A DNA stretch of 5,612 nt from an uncultured Clostridia bacterium (lineage in GTDB: Bacteria > Bacillota > Clostridia > Christensenellales > CAG-1252): assembly GCA_946626795.1 (NCBI GenBank), contig CAMOUZ010000080.1, forward strand, positions 1 through 5,612. Reading direction: 5' to 3'. This document shows positions 4,557-5,612 of the stretch, piece by piece (position 1 is the stretch's first letter; the number at the start of each line of letters is the position of its first letter). Position numbers and translations under genes: made by a program. Under the pieces are notes generated by a model that was not told the DNA's origin, did no database searches, and saw only the letters and a list, made by a program, of their open reading frames with translations.

Positions 4557-5612
4557 ATGAAACAAAAAAGTATCATTCTCATTGCGATCATACTCATCCT
4601 TGCTCTCGCCCTCGCCGCATGCGGCACGGTGACAAGCGGACTGCAAAACGACAGCTCGACAAGCGTCACGACGACGGAAAGCGGCGACGGGACGACGAAT
4701 ACGACGGAGAACGCATCCTCGGGCGAAGCGACGGGCACCCCCGTTACGCTCACGCTCAGCACGGAGAGCGCGACAGATTACGTCGAAGAATCGGCGATCA
4801 CTCTGACCGAAGCGCAGACGACGGTATCGACGGAGGGCGCTGTGGAGATCGACCTCTCCTCCCTGACGGCGGACAATGCGCCGGCGGGCACCGCCTTTAA
4901 GAAAAACGTCCTGACCATCAACGCAGCGGGCACATACGTCCTCAGCGGCACGCTGAACGGCGCGGTATCCGTGGCAAAGAACGTGGAAGGCACGGTGCGC
5001 ATCGTCCTCGCGGGAGCCACCATTCATACGACGGACACGCAGAACATAGCGGCGATCGTCTTCAAAGAGGCGTCGGACGAAAGAATCCTCACCGTCGCGG
5101 AAGGCACGGTGAACGAGATATCGGACAGCATCGGCGATAAAGACACGGAAGACGACGACGCGGACAACGCGGCGCTCAAAGCGAAGAAATGCTCTCTCAC
5201 CATCAACGGTCAAGGGACTCTCAAAGTGATTTCCGTGGGAGAAGACGCGAACGGGATCAGCGTGAAAAACGCTCTGACCGTCATCGGCACGACCCTCGAA
5301 GTGACCGCCGTCAAGAACGGCATCAAGGCGGGGAATCTGATCTCCCTGCACGAGGCGAATATCACCGTTACGGCGGGCAATGACGGCATCAAGACCGACG
5401 TGGAGCCCGAAACGGCGGAGGAAGCGGAAGAAGCCGCCGCGGACAAGACCGCGGGATATATCTACATCGAAAAGACCTCCGTAACCGTCACGGCGAAAGA
5501 CGACGGCATCGCGGCGAATAACTGCTTATACATCGCGAACGATGAGGCGAACGTCATCACCGTAAAGACGAACGGAGGCGCGCCGCAGAACGTGACCTCG
5601 ACCTCCTCCGAC
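4557..5612 (+). CDS. Carbohydrate-binding beta-helix lipoprotein, Cthe_2159-like (3' partial)
   Basis: 352 codons, open to the window end without a stop. The N-terminus is a lipoprotein signal: MKQK, a hydrophobic run at residues 5-21, and lipobox LAAC with Cys22, so the mature protein should be lipid-anchored on the outer face of the membrane. Residues 23 to about 85 are a Ser/Thr/Gly/Asp-rich linker. From about 115 the protein matches the pattern of the Cthe_2159 carbohydrate-binding family (DUF4353): LTINAAGTYVLSGTL at 119-133, a VRIVLAG strand near 147-153, LTVAEGTVNEISDS at 178-191, and ALKAKKCSLTINGQGTLKV from 206. The founding member is a parallel beta-helix reported to bind cellulose and pectin-like polymers with bound calcium. 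Coil repeats are visible as NGI/DGI at 232-234, 254-256, 276-278 and 316-318. The role is polysaccharide binding at the cell surface, probably without enzymatic activity (inferred from the family). It is divergent from the large surface-protein gene. The C-terminus is not visible. Confidence 0.9.
   Translation, partial: MKQKSIILIAIILILALALAACGTVTSGLQNDSSTSVTTTESGDGTTNTTENASSGEATGTPVTLTLSTESATDYVEESAITLTEAQTTVSTEGAVEIDLSSLTADNAPAGTAFKKNVLTINAAGTYVLSGTLNGAVSVAKNVEGTVRIVLAGATIHTTDTQNIAAIVFKEASDERILTVAEGTVNEISDSIGDKDTEDDDADNAALKAKKCSLTINGQGTLKVISVGEDANGISVKNALTVIGTTLEVTAVKNGIKAGNLISLHEANITVTAGNDGIKTDVEPETAEEAEEAAADKTAGYIYIEKTSVTVTAKDDGIAANNCLYIANDEANVITVKTNGGAPQNVTSTSSD

Noticed and set aside
4554..5351. 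Minus-strand open frame opposite the lipoprotein gene
   Set aside because: Arg/Asp/Val-rich shadow of the plus-strand gene, which has a strong RBS, a lipobox and a recognisable family.

Overview
The window suggests a Gram-positive, clostridia-like bacterium, possibly from the gut. The grounds are strong AGGAGG-type ribosome binding, a lipoprotein of the Cthe_2159 carbohydrate-binding type, a very large secreted or anchored protein built of Ig/X2-like beta domains, and a sigma-A-type promoter. This placement is an inference; there is no rRNA or other marker gene here.

Layout. Positions 1-510 carry no credible gene. They hold a dense array of short perfect hairpins whose stems all differ but whose 7-8 nt spacers are conserved, in two families: wATTCAy in 1-185 and TATGATAA in 232-300. 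A GC-rich palindrome block follows (about 332-397), then a strong bidirectional intrinsic terminator (424-469). A near-perfect 18-bp direct repeat (194-211 and 491-508) brackets the second family, the palindrome block and the terminator. Positions 511-4254 on the minus strand encode a 1247-residue protein with an N-terminal membrane anchor, an unrecognised amphipathic beta-rich middle and six tandem C-terminal domains of about 90 residues. Positions 4255-4556 are a divergent intergenic region with a good promoter for the minus-strand gene, a small dyad and a tandem heptamer. From 4557 to the window end, on the plus strand, runs the first 352 codons of a carbohydrate-binding beta-helix lipoprotein; its stop codon lies outside the window.

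The two genes are divergently transcribed and both products are predicted to sit outside the cytoplasmic membrane: one held by an N-terminal helix, the other by a lipid. A shared role in cell-surface contact with polysaccharide is plausible for the lipoprotein from its family and only a guess for the large protein. I see no catalytic domain, transposase, CRISPR array, tRNA or rRNA. The most unusual element is the variable-stem, constant-spacer hairpin array at the left end.
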